A stretch of DNA of 64,000 nucleotides from Henckelia pumila (taxonomy: Eukaryota > Streptophyta > Magnoliopsida > Lamiales > Gesneriaceae): assembly GCF_033568475.1 (NCBI RefSeq), contig NW_027331831.1, positions 7,564,001 to 7,628,000 on the forward strand, read 5' to 3'. The notes under the pieces are model-generated. The model made no database searches and had not been told where the DNA came from. It saw only the letters and a program-made list of their open reading frames with translations. Shown here piece by piece: positions 35,361 through 49,267 of the stretch. A program made the position numbers and the translations under genes. Within the stretch, counting starts at the first letter, position 1. Each line of letters opens with the position of its first letter.

Positions 35361-37236
35361 TGTTGGAACACATTTTCAGATCATAGATCTGATACCCGGT
35401 GCAGCGAAAGTTTAATAATTTTTATTTGGAACGATTCCATATCATGGGTATCAAATCCTAACGATTAAATTATGCAAGTAAAATAATAATAACAATTAAT
35501 ATTTTACCTGTTCAAGCTATGACTTGATTATGGACTCCAACAGATTAAATCTGCTCTTGTTGTAAATCCCAGGAACTGATGACTTGCTCGATCAATCTCC
35601 GGAATTAGGTCCACGAACAGAAAACTAAAACCCTCTGATTGATTGCACTAGAAATCAATCAAATGTTTATCGAAGAGATTAAACAGATTTGATCTGTCAA
35701 TTCAGAATGTAATTTTTCATAAAAATCACAGACTGAATTCTCTCAAAAAAGGGAGAGTGGATTTTCGAAAAATCCTTTTTCTATTTTGTGTAATTTTCGA
35801 AAAATCAAGCTTGGAATAACTTGTGATTTTCGAAAATTGCTTATCATGTATTTATAATTTATAGACTGGATTAAGTTATATGTCTATTAGGACACTAACT
35901 TCTTTGGGCCCATAATCCATAACTTAAGCCCAACAAGCCAAGCCTGTTATTATAGAAATTAATATAAAATTCATCATGACTCCGATTGATAAACTGATTT
36001 CACCAATGTGCACAGAAACCATTTTTGCACCTTTTAAAGTCAAGATAATTTTTCTGAATCCGAATTCAGTGATTTCCAAAAATGCCCACCCCTATGTCAT
36101 TTTAGGAAATTCCACTCCCTTTAATTAAGAAGTCCAACTTCTCTTTCATTAAATTTAACTCTTTAAATTTAACTATCTCAACGAGGATTAGTAATCCATT
36201 ACTTGTGTGACCCTCAATAGTTCAGGGATACAGCTAGCTGTGGGCTCACAACTCCTTGTGACTCGGAACAACTATTTCCGACTTACCCATCGAATCATGG
36301 TAAGAGCGACTAGCAACATCGCCCCATGATTCCCTAGGTATCACTGATAGTGCCTGCAAGAACCAGTAGGTTTTGGTTAGCGTACAGTACGGTCCCTTCA
36401 TCCATATATCCAGATCGAATCAACAACCATTGGTACATCGAGAGTTGTTCGAGATTCGATAACTATGCATTTTGAAGATCAAATAGTGACATCGCATGTG
36501 CTACTAGAAAACCAAGTAACCTAAATCACATCGAGTACTCTGGCCAAAGATTTGTCACACTAATATCTCCTCAGATTGCATAGGATATCCACACTCGCAA
36601 GCGTGTGGTGAATCCTTGACAACAAAGCATCGACTCCTATATGTGTCGTAACTGTACCCAATCCTGACACCTGATGACCCTCATAGAGTCGGTAAACGAG
36701 TCAAAGTACAATACTAGCATATAGAGTCTCCATGATGTTTCAAGTAATAAGGACTAATGGTGTACAACCAAAACCGCGGACTTATCCACTCAATTAATGA
36801 TAACCACTTGGAAAGTTCGAATAGGGTAGTTCGATCATTCATCATATGAATATCCATTTGCATGCTTTGAACATCTCTATGTTCCATACCAATGAAACGT
36901 AGTACTTGGCATCGCAAATGCTAGTCTCGATCTCGAGCGATCCTTATCCTTATTTGCGGACGGCTCAATTGACTAGGAACTGTTTATAATATACAGTGAC
37001 TATAAAATGTGTTTCATGATAGTGATCTCTCTTTATTCACTATCTCATCTTACTTACACTATAGTATATTTAAGGTCTTTATCAAAACAATAATAGTATA
37101 TCACAATATAACATTATAAAGAAAGATAAAGAAAATGTCATTAATGAATGTAAATTATATTAAACAAAGATTGTTTACATAAGAGACTCTCAAAACCCTT
37201 AGCCACAACTTGGCTAGCGGGGCATCAACTCTTTCA
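35361..37236 (-). repeat. 5' LTR of the Ty1/copia element
   Basis: 1876 bp, the longer of the two LTRs, next to the primer-binding site. Confidence 0.9.
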
Positions 37237-38031
37237 AATATTTTTTATACGGTATACCGAAAACCCACCCCTAATAATAGCTAAACTTAATTATGATGAT
37301 TTAGTAGACAATTTGGTGCAACAAAAAACACGAATTAGATATGGATGATTATTATGTTCATTATTAATTATTAACCCGTATGTAATATTTTTATAGGATA
37401 ATTGCTTACACTACCACTGTAAAATCATAAGATTGCTGAAACTCTCTATGACTATTAACCCCTTGTATTTTCTAATTTTGAGCACAAATACTCCTGAAAA
37501 CACGTACGGACAATGGGCTTTGTGCTCAAAATTTTAAAACATGGAGACGTATGTGCTCAAGATTAAAAAAAAAGGAGCTAATAGATCATTTTTTTTCATA
37601 GGGGGTTTTAGCAATCTCGATATTTCCCATATATAGCATATGCAATTATCCTTATTTTTATTTAATAAATTTTTTTTAAAACTTTTTCTTAACTATTAGC
37701 CTAGGGCCTCTAAATTTCTGGAGACGGCCCTGTGGGGCGATCTGATTTACTTATAAAGTGAAAAATAATATTTTTGACATAGAAAATGATATGTTTTCAT
37801 GTATCGGATCGAGTAAAATATCAATTTCACAAAATTAATCATGAGATAGTTTTACATGAATTTTTGTGATTATTTTTATTGATATTTATTTGATTAAGTA
37901 TTTAGTTAATAGTTGGACGTGTTTGTTTCATGTCTATGGATTTCTTTTCAATTGTTGTATGATCGGATTGAATCAAATAATGAAAATTTGGATTCCGACC
38001 CGGTTCGAGTGGGTTCAAAAAGAGTGTGTGT

Positions 38032-38684
38032 AGGGGTGATCAAAATTTTTCAATAACCGCCCGAACCGACCATATCACATTTTTTATTTTTTATAAATAA
38101 CCGCAGTTTTTAAAAAAAAATATGAAACCGCACCGCCTCCACGGTGCGGTTAATTTTTTTTTTTTTTACCCAAAACCACCCGCATCGCCTTGCCTTATAT
38201 AGTTGTTTTAAATAATGTTATTAACGGTACCTTAATATATTTCTAACTTGCACTCCGTCACTTTCTCTTGCAACATTCTTTCAATATTTTATCTTCTTTC
38301 TTTCTTAACACAACAAATATTCTTCAAAGTTAATTTAATCATGACTAAAAATGAAACTTAGAGCATTATATTTATCAATTTTGATGCTTTTTTTTAATCT
38401 ATTTTATCTAATTATGTATTGTACTAGCTATTTATGGTTATATTATCTTTAAATAGGTTATTTATTATTTTTTTCTATTATTATTTTAAATAATTTTAGC
38501 TTTTTTTCATTCTATTTATCATAAAAAACCGCAAACCGACTGCAACCGTTTAAAACCGCGAAACCAATTTTATATGTAAAACCTCAAATAAAAAAATAAA
38601 ATATAACCGAACCGCAAAGAGCAATTCGGTTTAAATATTTTTAAAATAAATAAATAACTGCAAAACCGCACCGTGATCACCCCT
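38032..38684. mobile_element. hAT-type non-autonomous element
   Basis: 653 bp with perfect 10-bp inverted ends AGGGGTGATC / GATCACCCCT and an 8-bp target duplication GTGTGTGT / GTATGTGT (one mismatch; 38024-38031 and 38685-38692), the hAT size. The subterminal regions carry AACCGCACCG / CGGTGCGGTT motifs. No transposase. Confidence 0.75.
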
Positions 38685-38845
38685 GTATGTGTGTCTTAAA
38701 GTTTCTAAAAAAGAAAAAAGAATAAGTATTTGATTATAGATTTCTCATCATGTGATTTATGCAACGTAAAGAAACCGTGGAATTATAATTTATTCAACAA
38801 AAAATTATAAATAAAAAACGCAATAAACTCCTAATTAACTTGCGA

Positions 38846-39017
38846 GTAACACTCCTGTGAGACGATCTATTCGTGAGACGGGTCAACATTACCCATATTT
38901 AATAATAAATAATATTTTTGGCATAAAATGTAATATTTTTTAATGGATAACTCATATAAGAGACTCGTCTCAAAAAAATGACTATCGAAACCGTCTCATA
39001 TGAGTTTTTGTCTTAAT
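38846..39017. mobile_element. Short palindromic MITE of the GAGACGG family, copy 1
   Basis: Starts AACACTCCTGTGAGACGATCT, contains GTGAGACGGGTCAACA and ATGGATAACTCATATAAGAGAC, and ends with the inverted counterpart CCGTCTCATATGAGTTTTTG. Closely related copies lie at 54737-56225 (split) and 56831-57003, with looser ones at about 56230-56470 and 41058-41235. Confidence 0.7.
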
Positions 39018-40815
39018 TCGCATATGTAAATTAAAAGTAGTAAAACATAACAAACTATAGATCTTTATTTCCAAAAATAAATGAACAAGAAATAAAGCAG
39101 CCGGCAGTTCAAGTGTGATGTAGGAATTAGGATAAACAGAAAGTGGTTGCAACAAGAAAATGCACTTCCCGGTCTCTCTCATAAACACCTTTTATTTCTT
39201 TTGAGTTTGGGGAAAATTTTGTTAAATAAATTAATCTCGATTCGTCATAAACTTAAAAATTTTGTGTCAGGTGAATTAAACATAAGTCATCGGTACGATA
39301 TTAAACACCTTTTGATTACCTCAACAAATCAAAGACATGACTTTCGTTCAAACCTTGTTCATTCAAGGTGTTTCGGTTTCTTGAGCTGGGAAAATTCGAG
39401 TCTCCGCATGATGACTTGCAAGAATTTCTGGAGGCGTGAATCGTGATCGCCTTTGGAAATTTCGATCCTTGTTGACAAATTCCATCCAATTTATGTCTTA
39501 GAAAAATCATTTCTAATTAAACAAAATCTGGAATATATATATAGCACAATACTCCACTCCAGTACTATTGGTATAAAATGCAGCCAATTGATCCTCATAA
39601 TGACCTTTAATGGATTTAGATATATCACATAGTGAATCATGTGATACATGTATGCAAGGCTCAATCTAACTTGTAAACATGATAAATTTCCAATTACTTG
39701 TAATAAATCTATACAGACACACGATTACACAAACACTTTGTGTAGTAAGAGAGTCAAGTGATTTTCGTGCAACACCACCCAATCAATGGAGTAAAGTTCC
39801 CAGGTCTTCAAGGAGCTTCTGTATCACATCGCGCGGTTTGGTTTGGATATCGACAAAGTACTCGAACGACCTTTTATACTCTCTTAAAAATCAAGTTTTC
39901 GATATTATATTCATGTGATTGCAGCATAAGTTTGATTTCATCCTCTTAAAGTATCCTTTGATATACATGAATCTCGTTGGCATTCAATTACTATTAGAGC
40001 AATCTTAGCCGATCTTGTGATTTGATTTATTCTGATACAAAAACATATATACACAACAAACCACATCGAATTATTTACTTGTTCAACTTAATTAAATCCT
40101 TGATTTCTAAAAAGCATTCGCAGACCAGGCTCGTTGCCGACCATATGAGTTAATAAATTAACAAAGAAATAAAAATAAAAATGTTATGTTTACACCAAAT
40201 GGTTTTTTGAAGTATTATTTCACTTAATTAGTCAAATTTTCTATATAAAAAAAAACATGCTATATGTTGGCCTAACTGCTAGCTAGGTTGTGTCAGACTG
40301 GTAGAATATATATATATATATATATAATGCAATTATCCTTTTGACAATTCATTTCCTTTCCTTTCCTTTCCTTTCCTTCATTAATTAATAATAAAATTCC
40401 GATTGGGATATTTTTCCACAATGAAGGCTGTGCTTTGAATGAAACATATTGCCGGCGATAGGGGGTATTAGCATGACCTGCAAAAAAAAAAATAAAAAAT
40501 AAGGGGATAATTGAATAAGTAAGAATTATTTGAATTCAGACATAATTAAACATTTTTCGTACTTTAAGGGTTTTTGTCAAGCTTTGAAATTAAGGGTCAG
40601 GTGCAATGTCTTAATCTTCAATTTATTTGCATTGTCCTATGCCTAACATGACACACGCAAATTTAACCATTTGCTTTTCCAAACTAAAATATCAATCCCT
40701 TTAACCATTTTATATAAGTTGATCAACACTTGTATACTATTTTTTTTATATTAATCAATTTGAACTAGCGAACACACACACAATTTGGGTATGACTTGCT
40801 AATCATCAATATTAT

Positions 40816-40871
40816 TTTATTATTATTATTATTATTATTATTTTTGACGAAAATAATAATAATAATAATAT
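40816..40871. repeat. Facing (ATT)n and (AAT)n microsatellites
   Basis: About 26 bp of TTA repeats, a short TTTTTGACGAAAA spacer and about 21 bp of AAT repeats. Together they can form a hairpin. Confidence 0.85.
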
Positions 40872-41311
40872 TATAAGGAAAGGAATTATTATTATTATTA
40901 TTATTTTGAAAAGAGGAAAGGAGTTATTCCTGGATCTGCAGCTAGCCTTGATATTTCAGTTCATTTGCCATAAAAGGCTGCTACCACCTACCGGTGACAT
41001 TGAAACCCTACATGAAAACATAATATGACCGGCTTTTATTATATAAAATATGTACCATTTACTTTAAGACGATGTGTTCGTACGATGGTCTTATAGATCT
41101 AAACATATGATATGAGTCGATTTATAATTAAAAATAATATTTTTAATATAAAAAATAATATATTTTTATAAATTATATTGAATAAGAAATACATATCATA
41201 AAATTAAGTCGTGAGACCGTTTCACGAAGATCTTATACCACTTTAATTACTTAATTTCCTCTCTTTAGTAAACCAATAACAATAATAACATGTCCTAAAT
41301 AAATTCTTTTC

Positions 41312-41322
41312 GCACACACACG

Positions 41323-41373
<51 letters not shown>
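41312..41373. repeat. Compound (CA)n(TA)n microsatellite
   Basis: About 16 CA units running directly into about 15 TA units. Confidence 0.9.
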
Positions 41374-41378
<5 letters not shown>

Positions 41379-44245
41379 TAATAATAAGGACATCCCTTCA
41401 ACTTGATGAAAACAATCTCTTCTGTTTTTCTAATTATTCTCCATCGTGTTAATTTACTGAACCTGCCACGAGTCAACTCATCCATGTTTATCAGTAGAAT
41501 CCTACCATTTTTCTTTTTTGAGAAATAAATTGTTAATATAAGAAAAGTGATAAATAATGCAGAAAAACTATATCATTCCCCACGTGGCAACGAGATGCTC
41601 CAAAAATGATCCCTTTCCTAAATAATCCAAACACGTGTCAAAAAAAGCCCATAATGGTTTAGAGGCATCTTAACATTGGTCCAGCCCAAATAAGTAGTGC
41701 CCATCGCTTTCAAAGCCCGTAACTCCAAATTAAAGAGAGTGGGTGTGGTGATGGCCTAATAACCTCTTTACAAGTAATTCAGTAAAAAAGGCCAACTTTT
41801 TACATTTTTTTTTTTCTGAAAATCTTCATCAAATTTCGCCACGAAATTTTACTTTATTAAACTAAAAAGATTCTGCGACAGTTTTCTTATATTTAATAGA
41901 GAAAAATGAAGAAAGAATTGGAAATGTTAGGTTCTGAAAAAGTATACATTTTAATTTAATTTAAAAAAGAAAAAAATTGGAAACATGGCGCAATTTCTAC
42001 GACAAATTTACCCATTATTTATTTGTAATGTGACCCGCTGGTATAATCTAAATTTAATACGGGCCTATCAATTGTCAACTTTCTTACATGGGGTAACCTC
42101 AGTTGTTTTGTCTTTTTTGTGAATAAGTTGCTTTCTTTCTTTGTTTCTTTTTTGTTATTAAAATAACAGTAATAATATAATAATAATGAAGAGGACAAAG
42201 GCTATACCAATCATAGAATAGGTTTGTTGGGTACAACCATGCCCTGCACCATAAAAGTCAATTTGTATTGCCAAAAGGTTCCAAATTTGAAGTATATTTT
42301 TTTACTAGAAGATGGCATGTCTCCATGGTAAAACTCCATAATTGCCCAATTTTCCTACCATACATTATGTCAATGATAAAATAATAATGAATTGTAACAT
42401 GGTTCAAGGCATTGTTTTGACATTTTATCCAAATACCAATTTCTTCTAAAAATTTAACTTGTAATTTTTATTTTTAAGCTTCTTACTTTTCGATCATATA
42501 ATTAACATCATAGCTAAGATCACGCGTTCAATTCTACACTGAAAATTGTCAAGACTTAGGAGGGATTTGCGGATGAGTGATGTTTGAGTTTAATTTGTGT
42601 AAAATGTAAAAAAAAAAAAAAAATTGGAAAAGTAACAATTTTTCTAACAAAGATATTTGGATGCTTATTATTTTTACATACAAGAAAGAATATTATCGAT
42701 TAAGTGGATTAAAAATGATTAATTAAATTAAATTAATTAAGTGCTGGAATCCTCTAGCTAAACAGCACTTAAGATTCCAAATAAGGGGCGCAAAGCAAAA
42801 CATAATAACACCTTGAAGGTACCCATCATGGGGCCTCCTCAGTTTCCATCCAACTTTTCTTTTCATGCTTTATTTCTTTATCCTCCCATTTCCAGCTTGC
42901 AGATAGGCACTCCAGTTGCACTCCAAAATTAAATGAGAAAGAACACAGAGAATAAGTTTTTATTTGGATTAAAAAAATATGGAGCAATAAATAAAAATAA
43001 CTATGGCCACCTATGATATGATATATTGATATTGATTATTGTGTGTGTGTGTATGTATGAGAAGGCTAGTGATGACATTGAACATTTTGATGGCAGATGC
43101 ATACAAAGGACAATTGAGTTAACTTCTTGGCGTGTAGGGCTTGTCTAGTGGATGTGAACACAAAATAAAGTTGGCAAAAGCACTGATTTTTCTTTTTTAT
43201 TCTAGGTGAGTGGAAATATACCTTTTCTGCCCTCTTTCATTTTGTTTTTAAAAAAAATTTCATTGTTACCCCGTTCTTTGTACTAGTTTATTCTTGCATT
43301 CGATTCAATATTATAATAAAGTATTAAAAAAATGATCTTTCTTGGATTTATTTTCTCTGGGTTGGATGGATGGGATGAAATGCCGATAGAGATAATGGAC
43401 CTTTGCTAGCGGACATTTCTACCACCACCCTCATCTTGCTTTCAAGATTCTTGTAGCACAGTGACCATATGAATCATTTTTTTTTTCTCATTAGCTGCCT
43501 TTTCTACTCTTTCTTTTCTCGTAGTGGGAACATTATTTACTGCAGCAATCATTAATCTCTCAAACAAATTATTTGCCTCAGCTGTTGTCTAGAACTCCAA
43601 AAGTTGGTTCATTTGAGAGTCAAAACTAAAAAAACCCTCCGTAATCCTACTTGTTCGATTAGTTATATTTTTTTTCAAGATTTTAAGGAGACCATCTTAG
43701 AAACAAGATTTTTTGCTGTCAGATTCTTTGTTGGAGGGGGGGTTTTGTTGTCCTTGCTAAGATATACTTCCATGCGTGTTCATGATATAACTGCTATTTC
43801 TAGAGAATCTTTGCTTGGTTTGTTTTGGAGCATCTCACAGGGTGAGGTTTTGGGTTGGTAGCTGAAGGGATAGAAATTAAAATTCTGTTTTGTACTTCGG
43901 AAAGTTGGAATCTTGGGTATTCCTTGATTCTTTGTCTGGTGGGGTGTTTGGGAATTTTCTTATCTTCCTCAAGACCTGGTCTTTGAGCTGCTAGTTTAAC
44001 GCAATTTTGGTGGATAAGATAGCATCATCCGCGGAACTTCTTATCAGTCATTCTGTTTCACTGATTTTGGAGGAGGTTGGATGTTTTGAATTGAAGAGTG
44101 GAAGTTTTTTATGTTGGAGTTCTACCGAGACATCTTCTGCAGATTCGATGAGGGATTAGAAGCGAGGTTTAACAAAGATTTAAAGAAATTAAGATGGTGA
44201 CTCAATTTGGCACTGTTTGAGGAAGCTACTTATTCACAGTGTTAG

Positions 44246-47200
44246 ATGAATTTATTCCATGTTATTGGATTTGGCTTGAAGGTGGGCCATCTTCTTTTGT
44301 TGCTATGCTGTTGGTTTCTATCTCTAATTTCTCTAAATTGGTTTAGTAATGGAGGAATTATGACCACAAAGGCTGGTTTTCTTGGTGATAGGGGGCAAAT
44401 ATGGATGAAATTATGGGGGCTTATTTCAGACTGTGGGTGTAAGATCCACCATCATTATTCACAGTTTATTGGGTCCCGGAAAGTGAGGAAGAATTGGTGG
44501 AGGCGGCTTTTGGTAGCATGGATAGTAGCTGGGATTATGACATCTTTTTCGGTGTTTTGGTATATGAACTTCCAAGCTGCGGAGAAAAGGAAAGAGACTC
44601 TTGCCAGTATGTGTGATGAGAGGGCTAGGATGTTGCAAGATCAGTTTAATGTTAGCATGAATCATATACAGGCAATGTCTGTTATGATTTCGATTTTTCA
44701 TCATGACAAAAACCCGTCTGCCATCGATCAGGTAAACCTTGAATTTTCTTATATATTAGTGTTTCTAAAAGCTTGACCAAGTGGTCGGGGACTAAGGCCC
44801 GTGTGATGATCTTCTGTGATATTTATAAACATTCCAGAAAGAGTCAGAAATAGATGTTAATAAAATGAGTTGTCTGACCTTGTTCTCTTGTGTGGATTAA
44901 TTTAGTGGCTGATCAAGAAAAATGTTTGCAAAATTTATGGAGGTTTGGATCCGCATATCTTGTACACTGTTATCAAATGTGGAATTATTATTCTGTTAAA
45001 TTCCATAAGATTCACGAGTTTTCTCATGTTCATGTATTCTATTCTGTCAAAGGAAATGGTTAGTAAGATTGTGAGAAGGATACTACGTAAAATTTCTTTG
45101 TTTGACATGTTTTGCATGTAGAGCAAGATTCGTGTACTTAATTTTTAAATCTCTGTTGCCTTAAAGCACATTGTTGACTCCAAAACCTTGCAGAGAACAT
45201 TCGAGAGGTACACTGAAAGAACAGCGTTTGAGAGACCTCTTACCAGTGGAGTTGCATATGCTGTGAGGGTGCTCCACTCTGAAAGAGAAGAATTTGAGAA
45301 ACTACAAGGTTGGACTATTAAGAGGATGGATAAAGTGGTACAGACCCCGGTACATGAAGATGAGTATGATCCGGCGGACCTTGAGCCGTCACCTGTGCAG
45401 GAGGAATATGTCCCTGTGATCTTCGCACAAGATACTGTTGCTCATGTAATCTCTGTTGATATGCTGTCAGGAGAGGTAAAATTATTTGTAGTGAACCATT
45501 ATTTTTCTGGGAAAGGTTTCTCTGTTCTATATTATTATAAGGAAGTTGAAGTATTCCATGGACATGACATGAATTAGATGGTGGGAATTATTTTTTGTGA
45601 CGTTATCCCCCTCTGTAACGTTATCAAATGTCACCTATAGTTTTTATGATGTTATCTGCCTCAATCGAGATGTTAGACTAACAAGAAATAATACCTTGCA
45701 ACTAATATTTATATGCTAACAGGAAGATCGTGAGAACGTGTTACGAGCAAGAGAATCTGGAAAAGGTGTTCTCACTGCTCCATTTAGATTACTCAAAACA
45801 AACCGCCTTGGAGTAATACTAACTTTCGCTGTCTACAAAAGAGATCTCCCCCCAAGTGTAACTTCTGCTGAAAGGATTCAAGCAATTGCTGGGTATGCCA
45901 TCTGACTTCAGATTGTATTGTCTTGAAGTAGCTTTTGGTTCAGGTTATTTTTTACTTGAAAGAGATTATGTTGAATGGGAAGCCCGTCTTGATGTTTTCC
46001 CTTTTCTATCAGGTATCTCGGTGGTATCTTTGATATTGAATCGCTGGTGGAAAAACTGCTCCAGCAGCTTGCTAGTAAGCAAACTACCCTAGTAAATGTG
46101 TACGATACTACTAATTTCTCACACCCTATCAGCATGTATGGTTCGAATGCCTCGTCTGATGGGATGCATCATGTCAGTGGTCTTAACTTTGGAGATCCAT
46201 TTAGAAAGCATGAGATGCATTGCAGGTGATTACAGCTCCTCGTGTCTTTGTAACTTTTCTCTGATTTCCCAAGTTTTTTACTTTGTTTCTTTGTAGAATT
46301 CACAAGCCAATGGGTCGATTCAGAAATTCAGGAAAGTGGGATTGTAACTGGGATGTGGGTAGCAACTGAATGGGTTTCTGGGGCAAAGCTAGCAGTTTTA
46401 GAAAAGTTCCTCGTAATGTTTTATTAAAAAATATCCCGAGGAGGGTTCCCCCGTGACCAACCCCCCCACCCAGTTATCTGCCCCTGAATTGCATTTATTT
46501 TTGGTTATGGTCATTCTTAGTGCAAATCAGTTAAAAGGATATCAATCGATGCAGATTCAAACAAAAGCCACCTTGGCCCTGGGTTGCAATAAGTACATCC
46601 GTTGGCATACTTATAATTTTTTCGCTTGTGGGGCACATATTCCATGCTACTATGAATCGGATAGCAAAAGTGGAGGATGATTATCATAAGATGATGGAGC
46701 TTAAAAAACGGGCTGAGGCAGCTGATGTTGCAAAGTCACAGGTACTGATTTTTAACTTTGTTTCTTACAACCCTTTATATCTCATGTCTAAATGTGGTCC
46801 ACATGCATATGAATGATTTCTATTCTTATGCAGTTTCTTGCTACTGTATCCCATGAAATCAGAACCCCAATGAACGGTGTTCTTGGTGAGTGCACTTATT
46901 CTTTCTTTGTTTGGTCAATTCATTGAATCATATCTGAAGTATTCTGATTGTGATTGTGTAACCTGCTTTCCCAGGAATGCTGCATATGCTTATGGATACA
47001 GAGTTAGATGAAACTCAACAAGATTATGTTAGAACTGCTCGAGAGAGTGGAAAAGCTTTAGTTTCACTCATAAATGAGGTCTTGGACCAGGCAAAGATCG
47101 AATCTGGTAAACTCGAGCTTGAAGCAGTTTGCTTTGATTTAAGGGGTATTCTGGACGGCGTTTTATCGCTCTCTGGAAAATCTCAAGATAAAAAGGTCGA

Positions 47201-49267
47201 GGTATGCATTTGGTTTCCTGTTCCTATGTTTCGTCCTTTATTGTGGTGCACCTGTTTAAATCCCATTATTTTCTAATCCATTTTCTTTATACAATTGCAA
47301 AACAGTTGGCAGTTTATGTCTCTAGTAAGGTCCCTGCCACACTTGTAGGCGATCCTGGAAGATTTCGTCAGATTGTGACAAACTTGGTTGGCAACTCTAT
47401 CAAAGTAAGCGTTTTATACATGTTCATGTCACTCGAAATTTCCCACCTTATAAATGTGCATTTCAACCTATGCTTTCTCCAATTGCAGTTCACCGATAAA
47501 GGACACATATTTGTGACGGTGCATCTTGTTGAAGAAGTGGCCGAATTGGAGGTGGAGACAGACAGCACTTTGAGTGGGTTGCCTGTAGTCGATAGAAGAC
47601 AAAGCTGGTCTGACTTTAAAATATTCAATCAAGAAGGACCACCCGCCTCTTCTGCATCATCACCTTCTGCCGACCAAGTACATATAATTGTGTCAGTTGA
47701 GGACACGGGTCATGGGATCCCTGTGGAAGCTCAGTCCCGAGTATTTAACCCCTTTATGCAAGTTGGCCCTTCTATCACTCGGACACATGGTGGCACTGGC
47801 ATTGGTTTAAGCATTAGCAAGTGCTTGGTCCACCTAATGAAAGGTGAAATTGGGTTGGCTAGCTCGCCACGGATAGGGTCAACCTTTACTTTCACAGCTG
47901 TTTTTACTAATGGCTGCTCCGGTTTCAATGACCAGATGAACCAGCAAGTGAACAATGAAACAGCCTCTATTTCCTCGGAATTCCAGGGGATGAGAGCTCT
48001 GCTAGTGGATCCCAATCCTGTGCGAGCTCAAGTCTCCAAATATCACGTCGAGCGACTCGGAATCCAAGTTGAAATAATACCAAATCTGAATCTTGGTTTA
48101 TCCAGCTTAAGTTCAAGAAAGAAAACCTTAAACATGATTTTGATCGAAGAGGAAATCTGGGATGACGATTCAGGCATGTCGGCTCTATTTTCCAACAGTG
48201 TGAGAACGATGAACTTGACGGTTATTCCTAGAATGTTGCTTTTGTCCAATTCTGTGAGTTCCTCCCGATCCAATTCTTCAACTACAGGTGTTCCAACTCC
48301 ATTTGTTGTCACAAAACCTTTGAGAGCAAGTATGCTGGCTGCATCCTTACAACGGGCAATGGGTGTTGGGAACCGAGGAAATCATCGCAACGGAGAACTT
48401 CACATGTTGTCTCTTAGAAATCTCCTTCATGGTCGAAAAATATTGGTTGTGGATGATAATCCGGTGAACCTAAGAGTGGCAGCTGGTGCTCTCAAGAAGT
48501 ATGGGGCTGATGTAGTTAATGCTGAAAGGGGGAAAGAGGCGATCTCCTTGTTAACTCCACCCCATCAAATCGATGCATGTTTCATGGACATTCAAATGCC
48601 GGAAATGGATGGGTAAGTAATCTTCACTCCATTAATGTGTAATAGATCGTTGCTTACCATATTTGTTATTGCATTCATGGTTTCTATCTGCTCCTTGTTT
48701 AGTATCCATTTCCTTTGTAGGATGTCATTTTAAAGTTGCAATACAGACACATATAACTCACATTCACTACTTTTTAAGGACATTCATAGTAGCAATTAAC
48801 CCTAAATCTGTCCTGTGTTGCTGTTTATACTGTTGTATAATTGAAAATTTTTGAAATCTATTGTTTTTACTTGTCATAGCTTTTGGCACCAGTCGCTCGA
48901 TTCTTTTGAGTTATGTTAAAGCGTAATCTAGTGCCAACAGTAAATGGCGCCTTAAAAATGAGCTAGGTGGAGTAATTTTTAGATCTTTATGATGACCCAC
49001 AGGTTTGAAGCTACCAAGAGAATTAGGGACATTGAGTCCAGCTTCAACAACAGAATCCAAAGTGGAGAACTTGTGGTTGAAGCTTCTCAAAATGTCACAA
49101 ACTGGCATGTTCCCATCTTGGCCATGACCGCAGATGTCATCCACGCTACAAGTGAAGAATGTGTGAAGTGTGGAATGGATGGTTACGTCTCAAAACCGTT
49201 TGAGGCGGAGCAACTGTATCGAGAAGTTTCAAGATTCTTTCACACGGTGACAGATGAGAATCCCTAA
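44246..49267 (+). CDS. AHK3: Cytokinin receptor histidine kinase, AHK3 type
   Basis: Ten exons with GT-AG borders: 44246-44731, 45194-45475, 45723-45892, 46013-46225, 46555-46741, 46834-46885, 46975-47201, 47306-47404, 47489-48612, 49003-49267, giving 1034 residues (Arabidopsis AHK3 has 1036). Membrane segments lie at about 16-30, 88-106 and 392-412. The CHASE ligand-binding domain lies between the last two. The H-box [13 protein letters not shown] has the phospho-acceptor His453, followed by an N-box (NLVGNSIKF, about 565-573), G-boxes ([17 protein letters not shown]), a pseudo-receiver and a C-terminal receiver with Asp939 and Lys1011. AHK3 binds cytokinin at the ER and plasma membrane and signals through His phosphotransfer proteins to ARR regulators; it is prominent in leaf longevity. 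All key residues are present. The start [16 protein letters not shown] matches AHK3 rather than AHK2 or AHK4. Confidence 0.96.

Larger units (their letters stand above)
28446..37236 (-). mobile_element. Ty1/copia LTR retrotransposon, nearly full-length fossil
   Basis: An 8.8-kb element lying on the minus strand and flanked by the direct repeat AATAT (28441-28445 and 37237-37241). LTRs are at both ends, with a primer-binding site next to the 5' LTR, a polypurine tract next to the 3' LTR, and gag-protease-integrase-RT-RNase H order, which defines Ty1/copia. The coding part is interrupted in about two places, so it is broken. The two LTRs differ in length by about 0.5 kb. In the part I compared by hand (about 550 bp) they differ at roughly 3-4% of positions, suggesting insertion within the last few million years. 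Confidence 0.95.
39018..44245. other. Intergenic region and AHK3 upstream/leader region
   Basis: No gene recognised at 39.0-43.5 kb; the longest ORF (39147-39446) has no known domain. Simple repeats occur at 40307-40326 (TA), 40352-40378 (CCTTT), 40816-40871 (ATT then AAT) and 41312-41373 (CA then TA). About 43.5-44.2 kb probably holds the AHK3 promoter and 5' UTR, possibly with a 5' UTR intron. It has several short upstream ATG frames, but the transcription start cannot be fixed by eye. Confidence 0.5.

Noticed and set aside
39147-39446. 99-codon ORF in the RAMP4-AHK3 gap
   Set aside because: No recognisable domain, no supporting splice structure, and composition like the surrounding intergenic DNA.
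41243-41485. ORF with runs of Ile-Tyr and Cys-Val
   Set aside because: It is a translation of the (CA)n(TA)n microsatellite.
45186-45591. A separate 129-codon gene within the receptor
   Set aside because: It is AHK3 exon 2 read into the following intron. The CHASE sequence continues in the next exons.
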